A DNA stretch of 64,000 nucleotides from Actinomyces gerencseriae DSM 6844. Its GTDB lineage: Bacteria; Actinomycetota; Actinomycetes; Actinomycetales; Actinomycetaceae. The DNA lies in the NCBI RefSeq assembly GCF_000429265.1, contig NZ_AUBN01000003.1, positions 1-64,000 on the forward strand, read 5' to 3'. Positions 1-8,102 of this stretch are shown piece by piece. The notes below the pieces were generated by a model that saw only the letters and a list, made by a program, of their open reading frames with translations, did not search any database and was not told the DNA's origin. How positions within the stretch are numbered: position 1 is the stretch's first letter; the number at the start of each line of letters is the position of its first letter. Position numbers and translations under genes: made by a program.

Positions 1-368
1 AGAGTCCGGGCAAGAACGGTAAGGCCAAGAGGACAACCGTTGAGGTGGTCTACCTGGTCTGCTCGCTGCCTATGGAGCAGGCTCAGCCCGAGCAGGTTGC
101 GGCCTGGGTCCAAGGGCACTGGGGAATCGAGAACCGGCTCCACTGGGTCAGGGACGTGGTCTTCGATGAGGACCGCCACCAGCTGCGCACCCGTAACGGC
201 CCCGAGATCATGGCCGCCCTGCGCAACCTGGCCATCGGCCTCATCCGCCTGGTCCACGGCCCCGGCGCCGGTATCGCCTCGACCACCAGATCCCTGTCAC
301 GACGCCCAAAACGAGCCATCAAGCTCATCACCCAGCCAAGCACCTGACCCGACTTTGCCGACCCCCTG
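1..368 (+). mobile_element. Right end of an ISAs1-type insertion sequence (left part outside window)
   Basis: The transposase C-terminus is followed about 20 bases later by a sequence whose reverse complement reads CAGGGGGTCGGCAAAGT, the CAGGG-type start typical of ISAs1 terminal repeats. I place the element's right end near 368. The left end and the other repeat are not in the window, so the boundary is an inference. Immediately beyond it lies what looks like the beginning of an unrelated, interrupted reading frame. Confidence 0.6.
3..347 (+). CDS. ISAs1 family DDE transposase, C-terminal part (5' end outside window)
   Basis: The frame is open from the first bases of the window. It reads through HWGIENRLHWVRDVVFDED, the signature of the last catalytic block of ISAs1/IS4-like transposases, in which the glutamate of the DDE triad sits in the GIENRLHW context. 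The product then continues through NGPEIMAALRNLAIGLIRL to its stop. About 115 residues are visible; full-length members have roughly 350-400, so most of the protein lies upstream. Nothing in the visible part shows decay, so the copy may be intact. It would catalyse cut-and-paste transposition of its own element. Confidence 0.85.
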   Translation, partial: SPGKNGKAKRTTVEVVYLVCSLPMEQAQPEQVAAWVQGHWGIENRLHWVRDVVFDEDRHQLRTRNGPEIMAALRNLAIGLIRLVHGPGAGIASTTRSLSRRPKRAIKLITQPST

Positions 369-571
369 TGGCCCGTGTACTCGACGACGAGGGTGGCGAA
401 CCCATCGGAGTGCGTGAGATGGAACAGGCCGACGAACCTCTTTTCCCGCTCTTCGTGCCCGCGCCCACGAATCAGGACGGTCAGGAATCCGTGTCGCAGC
501 CGGAAACTGTAACCGGTCGGCGTGACGGGCCTGAGAGAGATCGGGGCATCGGCCCAACGGGGTACGATCAC
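369..571 (-). pseudogene. N-terminal remnant of an unidentified gene cut by the ISAs1 element
   Basis: Reading leftward from a GTG at 571 there is a frame of about 67 codons with mostly G or C third positions, including LRPVTPTGYSFRLRHGF and RFVGLFHLTHSDGFATLVVEY. It then runs into the terminal repeat of the ISAs1 element. The codon pattern and the abrupt entry into IS sequence suggest a real gene truncated by the insertion. I do not recognise the family. It could also be a chance open frame. Confidence 0.3.
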
Positions 572-637
572 TGGCCTCGAGTTTTCATTGTTGGGGTGTT
601 GAAGGCGGGGTGGGGGTGTCGCTTCGCTTGGAATAGT

Positions 638-1600
638 GAGGTTTTCTCGCTGGGGTGGTGGTGCTGGTGGTCTGAGCGCTGGGATGGCTGAGAAGGGGGG
701 CCGGGGTGTGTCGGAGCGGGGTGCACGCGGAGCCGTGCGTCAGAGTTGTTTTCGACCAAGAAAACCTGCTCGCAAGAAAGGCTCCGCGCGGGTGTCCTAT
801 CGTGCCGCTCCCGACGTACCCATCGCCACCGCGCGTACCGTCAACGGCTGGCCGACCACCCACCACCGCACCCACGACGCCCGACCCCATCAACGGACCG
901 TCACCACCCGGGTCCAGACAGCCCCGGTGCTGCGGCGGCCCAAGGACGGCACCGATGCGCGGGCCCTGACCCGCGACGCCGGGGTCCCGCGGGCCACCGC
1001 CCACCGCTACCGCCCGCGAGGCCCTGGAGGTCATCGCCCAACGATCCCCCGACATCACCGACGTCCCGAACAGGCTCCGGCGCAGAGGTGAGCCTTTTGC
1101 GCGCCTGGACGCCACCCTGGTGCGCACCGACCGGGTCGCAGCCCGCACCCAGGCCGGCAACCACCTGTGACACTCGGGTAAGCACAAGGCCTTCGGCGGC
1201 AACATGCAGGTCCTGACCGATCGCACTGGCTTCCCGGTGCGGACCGCGCCCATGGAGCCCGGCTCGACCCATCTTCATCACCGCCGCCCGGGCCCACGCC
1301 CCGCCGGCACTGCACCGGGCGGCCTCACCGGGACTGCCCACCCCCCGGCGGACAAGAGCCGCACCGGGGCCGGCATCGGCATCAAGGCCCCGGCCAAGAA
1401 CCCCGCCCCGGACCCCGACACCAGACGGCACGGGCAAGCCGATCGCCCGCATACGAGCCCCGGCCGAGACAGCCAACACCCTACTCAAGCACTTCAAGGC
1501 CCTACGACACGCCACTCCCACCCCCACAGCCATCACCACCATCACCGCCACAGCCCCGGCCACCCTCACCCTCCACAAAAACCCCTGGCGAGAAAACCTC
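638..1600 (+). mobile_element. Decayed IS5-type insertion sequence with inverted repeats and target duplication
   Basis: A 13-bp terminal sequence GAGGTTTTCTCGC at 638-650 is matched by its exact reverse complement at 1588-1600. The bases AGT occur just outside both ends (635-637 and 1601-1603), consistent with a 3-bp target-site duplication as made by some IS5 subgroups. The element is 963 bp, normal for a single-gene IS5-type element. It lies inside an IS3-type transposase gene: the reading frame of that gene resumes directly after the right duplication. Confidence 0.75.
800..1600 (+). pseudogene. IS5 family transposase, broken by frameshifts and stops
   Basis: Fragments of one transposase can be followed through shifting frames: RALTRDAGVPRATAHRYR, EALEVIAQRSPDITDV, then FARLDATLVRTDRVAARTQ, a TGA stop at about 1168-1170, and HSGKHKAFGGNMQVLTDRTG followed by TAPMEPGST. 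The helix-turn-helix block and the D.TLVRTDR / SGKHKAFGGN context are typical of actinobacterial IS5-like DDE transposases. The C-terminal tail (LLKHFKALRHATPTPTAI... LHKNPW) is in another frame and reads through the IR into the neighbouring IS3 remnant. At least two frame changes and one internal stop make it non-functional. Confidence 0.75.
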
Positions 1601-1603
1601 AGT

Positions 1604-1768
1604 GAGAGGGTCCACCGAATGGTGTACCCCGCGCAGAGCAGGGCGATCAACGATATGGCCTCATGGATCGAGCTGAGATACAACCATGTCCGCCTTCACT
1701 CAGCCCTGGTGTACCGCAACCCTGACGAGGTGGAACGCGAGTTCCTGGGCCTGACCAAGGCGGCCTGA
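1604..1768 (+). pseudogene. IS3 family transposase OrfB, C-terminal fragment
   Basis: The frame encodes ERVHRMVYPAQSRAINDMAS followed by WIELRYNHVRLHSALVYRNP, the familiar integrase-core end of IS3-type OrfB, including the final glutamate region and the YNHxRLHSAL motif. The upstream part of the gene is separated by the IS5-type insertion; only a short uncertain stretch before 635 may belong to it. The fragment is under 60 codons and cannot be active. A plausible right end of the IS3 element follows at about 1788-1814, where the sequence begins TGTCCGAAAAAC. Confidence 0.75.
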
Positions 1769-1827
1769 AGCACAAAACAAGTAATGTCCGAAAAACACAT
1801 AGCAGTCCACCGGATCAACTCACAGCA

Positions 1828-2457
1828 TTACGGAACATTCCCCGCCCGTCGCGGCGATCGGGGACCCAGGGCCGCGCGCAGCGCCGGGGCGAGCTGCGCG
1901 ACGATCTCGTTCGGGGTCAGCGAGGCCACCGGTTCGAGCCGCAGCAGGTGCCGGGTCAGGAAGAGCCCGCTCATGATCGTCGCCGCCGCGGCCGCCCGCT
2001 GCTGCGCGTCCGGCCCCTCGATGTGGTCGGTCAGGCGCCCGATCATCTCGGACTGCAGATATTCCCGCAGGACCCGTGAGGCGGACTGCGAGGCGAGTGC
2101 GTCGGCGAACAGGCGCGTCAGGCCGGTGCGGTACTCCGGACGGTCCCACAGGGTGAGGGCCGCCCGCAGCAGTGCCTCGGGCAGGTGCTCGGGGGCGACC
2201 TTCGCGGCCACGACGTCGAAGCCCTGCGCCGGGCTGAGTGCGAGCGCGGCCACGGCCCGGAACAGTCCCTCTTTCGAGCCGAAGTAGTAGGTGACCAGGG
2301 TGTGGTCGACATCCGCCTCGCGGGCGATCGACCGCAAGGAGGTTCCGATGTAGCCATTCGCCTCGAACCCGGCGCGCGCCGCCGTGAGGATCCGCCCCTT
2401 GGCGTTCGAGGATCCGGAGGGGCGCCCCCGTCGTTTATTCACCACGGTTGAAATCAT
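1828..2457 (-). CDS. TetR/AcrR family transcriptional regulator
   Basis: The 209-residue product has a basic start (NKRRGRPSG) and a classical TetR helix-turn-helix: ILTAARAGFEANGYIGTSLR, then IAREADVDHTLVTYYFGSKE. The C-terminal ligand-binding part is variable, as usual. It lies back-to-back with a three-gene ABC exporter, only about 20 bases apart, so it probably represses that operon and itself and responds to an exported compound. An ATCATGAT palindrome overlaps the start codon and could be part of an operator. A start at GTG 2442 or 2445 would leave more room for promoters and cannot be excluded. The frame stays open far upstream, but that extension lies antisense to the exporter gene. 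Confidence 0.85.
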   Translation of the reverse strand: MISTVVNKRRGRPSGSSNAKGRILTAARAGFEANGYIGTSLRSIAREADVDHTLVTYYFGSKEGLFRAVAALALSPAQGFDVVAAKVAPEHLPEALLRAALTLWDRPEYRTGLTRLFADALASQSASRVLREYLQSEMIGRLTDHIEGPDAQQRAAAAATIMSGLFLTRHLLRLEPVASLTPNEIVAQLAPALRAALGPRSPRRAGNVP

Positions 2458-2475
2458 GATGCTCCGACGCGTCCC

Positions 2476-3480
2476 ATGGCAACCATGAGCACTCACCACG
2501 ACCCCGGACCGCCCGCCTGCTCCGACGCCCCCGCCGTCAGCTTCCGCGACCTGCGCATGGAGTTCCGACGACGCCGTCGCGAGCCCCTGACGGCGCTCGA
2601 CTCCCTGACCCTCGACGTCGCCCACGGCCAGGTCTTCGGCCTGCTCGGCCCCAACGGCTCGGGCAAGACGACCTCCGTCAACCTCCTGTGCGGGCTCCTG
2701 CGCCCCACCCGCGGGACTGTCCTGTGCGAGGGCATCGACGTGCGCACCGACGTCACCGCAGTACGCACCCACCTGGGCGTCGTCCCCCAGGAGACCGCCC
2801 TGTACAACGACCTGTCCGCCGATGAGAACCTCTCCTTCCATGCCCGCCTGTACGGCGTCCCCCGCGACGAGCGGCGCGGCCGCATCGACGAGGCTCTCGA
2901 GCTCGTCGGACTGGCCGAGCGCCGCCGCGACCGGGTCGGCACCTACTCCGGCGGCATGCAGCGCCGCCTGGCCCTTGCGCGCGCCCTCCTGACCGAGCCG
3001 AGCGTCGTCGTCCTGGACGAGCCCACCCTCGGCGTTGACGTCCAGTCCCGGGCCGCCCTGTGGGACCGGGTGCGGCGCATCGCCTCCGGGGGCGGCACGG
3101 TGCTGTTGACGACCAACTACATGGAGGAGGCCCAGGCGCTCGCCGACAACCTCGCCATCCTCGACCACGGCGTGCTCGTGGCCACCGGTACCCCCGACGA
3201 GCTGCGCGGGCGGTTGGGCCGGACCTTCATCGACGTGCGCGCCTCCCGCCCGGACGCGGCCGGCCGACTCGCCGGCCTGCCCGGCGTCACCGGCGTCACC
3301 TGGCACGACGGCGTCGCCTCCGTGGCCGCCGACGCCGCACCGGCGACCACCCGCGCCGTGCTCGACTGGTTCGTCGAGCGCGACCCCGACGCCGCACTCG
3401 TCGGCGTGCGGCGCCCCGACCTCAATGACGTCTTCCTGGCCCTGACCGGGACGGCGCTGCGCGACGGGGGCCGAGCATGA
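2476..3480 (+). CDS. ABC-2 type exporter, ATP-binding subunit (DrrA-like)
   Basis: The 334-residue protein carries a complete nucleotide-binding domain: Walker A GPNGSGKTT, signature YSGGMQRRLALARAL, Walker B VVVLDEPTLGVD and a switch region TTNYMEEAQ. The last 90 residues form the C-terminal domain seen in DrrA/NodI-type exporters. ATG codons at 2476 and 2485 are both possible starts; neither has a clear ribosome site. The gene overlaps the next permease by 4 bases (ATGA), so the subunits are translationally coupled. It should power export of a hydrophobic compound or drug; the substrate is not predictable from sequence. Confidence 0.9.
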   Translation: MATMSTHHDPGPPACSDAPAVSFRDLRMEFRRRRREPLTALDSLTLDVAHGQVFGLLGPNGSGKTTSVNLLCGLLRPTRGTVLCEGIDVRTDVTAVRTHLGVVPQETALYNDLSADENLSFHARLYGVPRDERRGRIDEALELVGLAERRRDRVGTYSGGMQRRLALARALLTEPSVVVLDEPTLGVDVQSRAALWDRVRRIASGGGTVLLTTNYMEEAQALADNLAILDHGVLVATGTPDELRGRLGRTFIDVRASRPDAAGRLAGLPGVTGVTWHDGVASVAADAAPATTRAVLDWFVERDPDAALVGVRRPDLNDVFLALTGTALRDGGRA

Positions 3481-4607
3481 AGGGCGCGAGCGCGGCCGTC
3501 GCGATCGCGGTCAAGGACTGGACGAGGTTCGCCCGCCAGCCGTTCCTCATGGTCATCAGCGTCGTCATCCCCCTGGTCTTCATCTTCTTCTACTCACTGA
3601 TCATCCCCGTGTCCAACAACAACCCGATCATGGTCGCCGACCTCGACGGCGGCCCGGTCTCCTCGCGCCTGATCGAGACCATGCGGACCATCCACTCCGA
3701 GGAGGGGCCCTACTACGACGTGCGCACCACCGATGCGACCGCTGCGCTGGAGGCGTTCGACGACGGCGACGCCCTGGCGGTCATCGTCATCCCGGAGGGC
3801 TTCTCCGACGCCGCCGAGGCCGGGAGCGCGCAGGTGGAGCTGCGGCTGAACAACATCAACTCCGACTACTCCAAGAACCTGCGCCTGCGGCTGGACGATG
3901 CGGTCCGCCAGCTCGATGACGGCCTGGCCCAGCCCGTGGCGAGCGTGGAGGAGACTGGCTGGCTGCCGACGGACCCCACCATGCTCGGCTACATCTCCAC
4001 TAGCCTGCTCCTGTTCGGCTGTCTGTACGCCGCCATGGTGGGCGCTGGCCTCCAGGTGGCCTGCGAGTGGAATGACAGGACGGTCAAGAACCTGCTGCTG
4101 GCCCCGCTGGGACGCGGCGCGCTCGTGGCCGGCAAGGTGCTCGCCGGCCTGGGGCAGTCCCTGGCCTCTGTGGCACTCGTCCTGCTCGTGCTCGTCGTCG
4201 GCTTCGGCTTTCACCCCACCGGGAACCTGCTGGCCATGACCGGCATCGTGGCGGCGGCGCTCCTCATGGGCTCGGGGATCGGCACCGTCGTCGGCGTCGC
4301 GTCGAAGAAGACGCTCGCGACGGCATCGGGTCTGATCGCCCTGGCCGTCATGTTCTTCCTCGTCTCCGGCAACGAGGAGTCCATGCGCGGCTTGGCCTGG
4401 GGTGAGCCGATCACGACGCTGTGGCGCCTCTCGCGGGCGCTGCCCACCACGTACGCCTTCATGAGCGCGCGCAGCATTTTCTTGACCGGCGACACATCGG
4501 ACCTGGCCGGGAACCTGGTCGTCGTGCTGGCCTCCACCGCGGTGATCCTCGCCCTCGCCGGATGGCTGCTGCGTCGAGCCTACAGCCGCCTGACCGGAGG
4601 ACAGTGA
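3477..4607 (+). CDS. ABC-2 type exporter, permease subunit 1
   Basis: This 376-residue membrane protein has the ABC-2 layout: one N-terminal membrane helix (PFLMVISVVIPLVFIFFYSL), an extracytoplasmic region of about 150 residues (NNNPIMVADLDGGPVSSRL... LNNINSDYSKNLRLRL), then five hydrophobic segments in the C-terminal half. It overlaps the ATPase by 4 bases and the second permease by 1 base, and would form a heterodimeric channel with it. This is the YhgE/NatB-like architecture used for drug or lipid export. Confidence 0.88.
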   Translation: MKGASAAVAIAVKDWTRFARQPFLMVISVVIPLVFIFFYSLIIPVSNNNPIMVADLDGGPVSSRLIETMRTIHSEEGPYYDVRTTDATAALEAFDDGDALAVIVIPEGFSDAAEAGSAQVELRLNNINSDYSKNLRLRLDDAVRQLDDGLAQPVASVEETGWLPTDPTMLGYISTSLLLFGCLYAAMVGAGLQVACEWNDRTVKNLLLAPLGRGALVAGKVLAGLGQSLASVALVLLVLVVGFGFHPTGNLLAMTGIVAAALLMGSGIGTVVGVASKKTLATASGLIALAVMFFLVSGNEESMRGLAWGEPITTLWRLSRALPTTYAFMSARSIFLTGDTSDLAGNLVVVLASTAVILALAGWLLRRAYSRLTGGQ

Positions 4608-5764
4608 TGACGGTGATGACAGCGCAGACGGCGCAGGGGCCGCGGACGACGATGGGCCGGCACCTCGACCGTGTCGGGGCGGTCGCCCGCAAGGACCTGC
4701 ACCAGTGGGCCCGAGACCGGCAGGCCCTGGCCGGGCCTGTGCTCATCCCCCTGGTGCTCATGTTCCTGTGCGGCGTCCTGTTCGGGTTCGGCGGGGACGA
4801 TTGGAACATCGGCCTGGTCAATCGGGGCACCGGCCCGCACGCGGCCGCCCTCGAGCAGGAGATCCGCGACCTGCGCAGCAACATCTCCCCGTACTTCCAT
4901 GTCGTGACCACCGACCCCGACGAGGCCGACCGCCTGGTCGCCGAGGGCCGCCTGCACCTGGTGGTCACCATCCCCGAGGACTTCGACGCCCAGGTGGACG
5001 CCGGGCGGACCCCCGTACTCAGGACGAGGGCCTACAACATCAACACTGACATGATGAAGAACGCCCGCCTGCGCCTGACCCGGGCCGTCCAGGACTACGC
5101 CGCGGGGCACGTCCCCGACGCGGCGCCGGTCACCGTGACCCAGACGACCACACGCACCGACGACGTGCGGCGGCGGGTCTTCATCGCCCACAGCGCCGTC
5201 GTCCTGGCGGTCATGGTCGGCTCCGCGCTCAACGCCGCGATCATGGTCGCTCGCGAGTGGGAGCACCGGACCGTCAAGGAGGTTCGGCTCGCGCCGCGGC
5301 CCCTGGCCGATCTCACTGCCGGTACCCTGACCGCCTCGGTCCTCGCCGGCTGCATCAACACCCTGGTCACGCTCGCCGTGGCGCTCCTCCTCTTCGGGGT
5401 GCGCCTGCCGGTGGGGCGGCTGCCCGTCTTGCTGGCGGTCGCCGCCCTGACGAGCGTGGCCTGCTCCGGGGTGGGGGTGGCCATCGGGGCGTGGCTGCGC
5501 GACTACCGCACCGTCCAGCCGCTGCTCATGATCACTTTTGCCGGTTCCTTCTTCGCTTCGGGCGGGTTCTCCTCTGTCGCCACTCTGCCGCGGAACGTTC
5601 AGGTCTTCGACCGGTTCTGGCCGCCGTCCTACATCTTTGAGACCATGCAAGCGCAGGCATGGATGGTGGAGCCGCCCTCGGTCGTGCCCGTGCTGGCCGG
5701 ATGCCTTGTCGCCGCCGCCTGCGGAGTGGGGCTGGGCGCCTGGGCGCTGGGCAGGAGGCTGTAG
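4607..5764 (+). CDS. ABC-2 type exporter, permease subunit 2
   Basis: The 385-residue product repeats the architecture of subunit 1, with an N-terminal helix (LAGPVLIPLVLMFLCGVLFG), a large outer domain containing YNINTDMMKNARLRLTRAV, and a C-terminal membrane bundle. The two permeases share the NIN(S/T)D...KN.RLRL block and so are paralogues. I start it at the ATG sharing one base with the preceding TGA; an earlier in-frame start would lie wholly inside the first permease. It is the last gene of the exporter operon and ends 26 bases before the convergent purU. Confidence 0.88.
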   Translation: MTVMTAQTAQGPRTTMGRHLDRVGAVARKDLHQWARDRQALAGPVLIPLVLMFLCGVLFGFGGDDWNIGLVNRGTGPHAAALEQEIRDLRSNISPYFHVVTTDPDEADRLVAEGRLHLVVTIPEDFDAQVDAGRTPVLRTRAYNINTDMMKNARLRLTRAVQDYAAGHVPDAAPVTVTQTTTRTDDVRRRVFIAHSAVVLAVMVGSALNAAIMVAREWEHRTVKEVRLAPRPLADLTAGTLTASVLAGCINTLVTLAVALLLFGVRLPVGRLPVLLAVAALTSVACSGVGVAIGAWLRDYRTVQPLLMITFAGSFFASGGFSSVATLPRNVQVFDRFWPPSYIFETMQAQAWMVEPPSVVPVLAGCLVAAACGVGLGAWALGRRL

Positions 5765-5790
5765 AGGGCCGACGGCGGGAGGGGCCGTCC

Positions 5791-6714
5791 TCAGGCGAAG
5801 ACGACGGTGCGGCGGCCGTTGAGCAGGACGCGGTGCTCGGCGTGCCACGTGACGGCCTGGGCGAGGACCCGGCGCTCGACGTCCCGGCCCTTGCGCTGGA
5901 GGGCGAGGGCCGAGTCGGCGTGCGACGCCCGGGTGACGTCCTGCTCGATGATCGGGCCCTCGTCGAGGTCGGCCGTGACGTAGTGGGCCGTCGCCCCGAT
6001 GAGCTTGACGCCGCGGTCGTGGGCCTGGTGATACGGCTTGGCGCCCTTGAAGCTGGGCAGGAAGGAGTGGTGGATGTTGATCACGCTCCCGTGAAGCCGT
6101 TCGCACAGGGCGGGGGAGAGGATCTGCATGTAGCGCGCCAGCACGACGAGCTCCACGCCCAGGGAGTCGACCAGGGCGAGCAGCTCGGACTCGGCCGTCG
6201 CCTTGGTGTCCCTGGTGACCGGGATGTGGTGGAAGGAGGCTCCGTAGAACTCGGTCACGCTGCGCAGGTCCTCGTGATTGCCGACGACGCCGACGACGTC
6301 GATGGGCAGGCCCTGGCTGGTGGCGCGGAACAGCAGGTCGGACAGGCAGTGGGCCTCCTTGGACACCATGAGGAGCGTGCGCAGCGGGCGGTCGACCTCG
6401 TGCAGCGCCCAGTGCATCTCGTACTGCTCGGCCATCTCGGCCAGATCCGCCTCCAGCTCGGGGCGCGGCACCCGGGTGACGACGGAGACGCGCATGAAGA
6501 ACAGGCCGGACTCGGGGTCGCCGAACTGCTGGGACTCGGTGATATTGCCCCCGCGTCGCGCCAGTGCCCCGGAGACGGCGTGGACGATGCCCGGCCGGTC
6601 CGGACAGGACAGCGTGAGGACGAGGTGCTGCGGCGCCGGGGGTGAGGGGGCGACGGTCGCAGGGGCTTCGACGGTCCCGGGGGCTCCGGCGGTGTCGGCG
6701 GTCTCGGAGGTCAT
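5791..6714 (-). CDS. purU: Formyltetrahydrofolate deformylase
   Basis: PurU hydrolyses 10-formyltetrahydrofolate to formate and tetrahydrofolate, balancing one-carbon pools and supplying formate for purine synthesis. Residues about 30-110 form the N-terminal ACT domain (LVLTLSCPDRPGIVHAVSGA). The formyltransferase-like domain follows and contains NIHHSFLPSFKGAKPYHQA, with the catalytic His, and a downstream TADLDEGPII block with the catalytic Asp. At 307 residues it is a little longer than usual because of a Pro/Ala-rich leader of about 28 residues. A start at 6774 is possible but would add more non-conserved sequence. glyA and folD, which act on the same cofactor, lie 3 kb away. Confidence 0.93.
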   Translation of the reverse strand: MTSETADTAGAPGTVEAPATVAPSPPAPQHLVLTLSCPDRPGIVHAVSGALARRGGNITESQQFGDPESGLFFMRVSVVTRVPRPELEADLAEMAEQYEMHWALHEVDRPLRTLLMVSKEAHCLSDLLFRATSQGLPIDVVGVVGNHEDLRSVTEFYGASFHHIPVTRDTKATAESELLALVDSLGVELVVLARYMQILSPALCERLHGSVINIHHSFLPSFKGAKPYHQAHDRGVKLIGATAHYVTADLDEGPIIEQDVTRASHADSALALQRKGRDVERRVLAQAVTWHAEHRVLLNGRRTVVFA

Positions 6715-6779
6715 GTCCGCAGGGTAGTCGGAGGAGCGCGACGGCCGCGCGGCATCCCGATGGGGCCGCCTCACGCGGT

Positions 6780-6859
6780 GGCGACCTCCGCGAGCGGGAG
6801 GGGCCCAGGAACCGCCCCGGTGGTTGGCGCCACCGGGGCGGGCGACCTCCGCGTGCGGG
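6780..6859. repeat. Pair of 19-bp direct repeats, 61 bp apart, flanking a hairpin
   Basis: GGCGACCTCCGCG followed by A or T and GCGGG occurs at 6780-6798 and again at 6841-6859, with 18 of 19 bases identical. A 12-bp perfect stem-loop lies between the copies. The offset equals that of three other direct repeats in the window. Confidence 0.5.
6812..6841. terminator. Stem-loop terminator after the rpmJ end of the zinc-free ribosomal cassette
   Basis: CCGCCCCGGTGG and its exact complement CCACCGGGGCGG enclose the loop TTGGCG. The structure lies between the stop of rpmJ and the start of purU, both on the minus strand. It has no T-run, which is common for actinobacterial terminators. Confidence 0.65.
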
Positions 6860-6864
6860 CCCTC

Positions 6865-6987
6865 TCAGCCCTGACGGGCCTTGAAGCGGGGGTTCTTCCT
6901 GTTGATGACGTAGGTGTGGCCGCGGCGGCGCACCACCTTGCTGCCGGGCTGCTTGGCGAGCGACCTGATGGAGGCGCGAACCTTCAT
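6865..6987 (-). CDS. rpmJ: 50S ribosomal protein L36, zinc-independent paralogue
   Basis: The 40-residue product begins [20 protein letters not shown] and ends [12 protein letters not shown]. This is L36 without any of the Cys/His zinc ligands of the primary copy (no cysteine at all), i.e. the C-minus type. Such copies replace the zinc-binding protein in the 50S subunit when zinc is scarce, freeing the metal. It is the last gene of a row of five C-minus ribosomal genes on this strand and lies 77 bases after rpmE2. Confidence 0.93.
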   Translation of the reverse strand: MKVRASIRSLAKQPGSKVVRRRGHTYVINRKNPRFKARQG

Positions 6988-7064
6988 GGGCTGGTCCTCT
7001 ATCTTCCTTATCTTCGTTCGGATGCGGGTGATTCCTGGGGTGCTCCCTGGATGCGGTCGGCGTC

Positions 7065-7316
7065 TCAGCGCCGGCGCCTCCCGTAGCGGCGCTCGAACTT
7101 CTCCACCCGGCCGGCCGTGTCCAGGATCCGGCCCCTGCCGGTCCAGAAGGGGTGCGAGGCGCTGGAGACATCGACGTCCACGACGGGGTAGGTATTGCCG
7201 TCCTCCCACTCGATGGTCTGAGAGGACGTCATGGTGGAGCGGGTCAGGAAGGCGAAGTCCGCGCTCTTGTCGCGGAAGACGATCGGGTGGTAGTCGGGGT
7301 GGATTCCGGGGCGCAT
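7065..7316 (-). CDS. rpmE2: 50S ribosomal protein L31 type B, zinc-independent
   Basis: [20 protein letters not shown] is the standard start of type B L31. The product has 83 residues and no cysteines; the zinc form has a CxxC pair. The block [23 protein letters not shown] is well conserved in the family. I chose the ATG at 7316 because the family begins M-K/R-P-G-I-H. It sits between rpsN and rpmJ in the cassette and should be induced with it in low zinc. Confidence 0.93.
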   Translation of the reverse strand: MRPGIHPDYHPIVFRDKSADFAFLTRSTMTSSQTIEWEDGNTYPVVDVDVSSASHPFWTGRGRILDTAGRVEKFERRYGRRRR

Positions 7317-7332
7317 GAGGATGACGCACTCC

Positions 7333-7638
7333 TCACCAGGACGACTTCGAGATGCCGGGCAGCTCGCCGCGCAGGGCCATCTCGCGGAAGCGGACGCGCG
7401 AGATCCCGGCCTTGCGCAGGAAGCCGCGCGGGCGCCCGTCGACGCCGTCGCGGTTGCGCACGCGAGTGGGGGAGGCGTTCCGGGGCAGGGCGTGCAGGGC
7501 CGCCATGGCGGCATCCCGCTCGGCGACGGTCAGCGCCGGGTCGACCGCGGCCCGTTTCAGCTCGGCGCGGCGCTCGGCGTATCGCGCCACGGTCCGGCGA
7601 CGGCGCCTGTCGGCCGCGATCTTGGACTTCTTGGCCAT
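7333..7638 (-). CDS. rpsN: 30S ribosomal protein S14, zinc-independent paralogue
   Basis: The 101-residue protein starts [20 protein letters not shown] and ends [13 protein letters not shown]. This is the long, cysteine-free S14 form; the zinc form is about 61 residues with a CxxC...CxxC knuckle. The block [20 protein letters not shown] is typical. Its start codon shares one base with the rpmG stop, so translation is coupled. It would replace zinc-binding S14 in the 30S head during zinc limitation. Confidence 0.93.
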   Translation of the reverse strand: MAKKSKIAADRRRRRTVARYAERRAELKRAAVDPALTVAERDAAMAALHALPRNASPTRVRNRDGVDGRPRGFLRKAGISRVRFREMALRGELPGISKSSW

Positions 7639-7817
7639 CAGCGGGACTCCTTGAACTCGACGTGCCGGCGCACGACCGGGTCGAACTTGCGCAGGACGAG
7701 GCGGTCCGGCGTGTTGCGCCGGTTCTTGCGGGTGACGTAGGTGCAGCCGGTGCCGGCGGTGGAGACCAGCGTGATGACGGGCCTCAGGTCCTTGGATCTC
7801 CCGGTCCTGGCGGGCAT
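7638..7817 (-). CDS. rpmG: 50S ribosomal protein L33, zinc-independent paralogue
   Basis: The 59-residue product reads [20 protein letters not shown], then [20 protein letters not shown]. It has a single cysteine in place of the two CxxC pairs of the zinc form, so it should not bind zinc. Start and stop codons overlap those of rpmB and rpsN by one base each, showing a tight rpmB-rpmG-rpsN unit. Confidence 0.93.
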   Translation of the reverse strand: MPARTGRSKDLRPVITLVSTAGTGCTYVTRKNRRNTPDRLVLRKFDPVVRRHVEFKESR

Positions 7818-8053
7818 CAGATCCTCTCCCCTCTGGCGCGCATCTGCGCCACGACGACGTCGATGCCCTTCTTGTCGATGATCTTGATGCCCTTGGCGCT
7901 CACGGTCAGGCGCACGGTGCGGCCCAGGGAGGGCACCCAGTAGCGCTTCCTCTGCAGGTTGGGCAGCCACCGGCGCTTGGAGCGGCGGTGGGAGTGGGAG
8001 ATCGAGTGACCGGTGACCGGCCGGGCTCCCGTGACTTGGCAATAGCGGCTCAT
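7817..8053 (-). CDS. rpmB: 50S ribosomal protein L28, zinc-independent paralogue, first gene of the cassette
   Basis: The 78-residue product [20 protein letters not shown]... keeps the L28 core [19 protein letters not shown] and [18 protein letters not shown]. It has one cysteine where the zinc form has a CxxC motif. It is promoter-proximal: its start lies 13 bases from a Zur-type palindrome shared with the divergent CobW-like gene. This order (rpmB, rpmG, rpsN plus L31/L36) is known from Zur regulons in other actinobacteria. Confidence 0.93.
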   Translation of the reverse strand: MSRYCQVTGARPVTGHSISHSHRRSKRRWLPNLQRKRYWVPSLGRTVRLTVSAKGIKIIDKKGIDVVVAQMRARGERI

Positions 8054-8065
8054 GGGGCCACTATA

Positions 8066-8080
8066 TGCAAATGATTCTCA
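8066..8080. promoter_or_regulatory. Zur box between the zinc-free ribosomal cassette and the CobW-like gene
   Basis: The 15 bases TGCAAATGATTCTCA form a 7-1-7 imperfect palindrome close to the actinobacterial Zur consensus (TGAAAATGATTTTCA type). It is the most AT-rich spot of the 49-bp divergent spacer, so one bound repressor could silence both directions when zinc is sufficient. The match to Zur is from memory of the motif and not tested. Confidence 0.8.
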
Positions 8081-8102
8081 GTACAGTCAATTGGGAGGTG
8101 CC

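Noticed and set aside
1828-3306. Very long (492-codon) open frame extending the TetR gene through the exporter ATPase gene
   Set aside because: Only the last 209 codons match TetR; the rest is antisense to a clear ABC ATPase and reflects high GC content.
4580-7171. Large antisense open frames (for example 863 codons) across the exporter and purU
   Set aside because: They are rich in Arg, Gly, Pro and Ala, match no family and overlap well-supported genes; typical shadows in a GC-rich genome.
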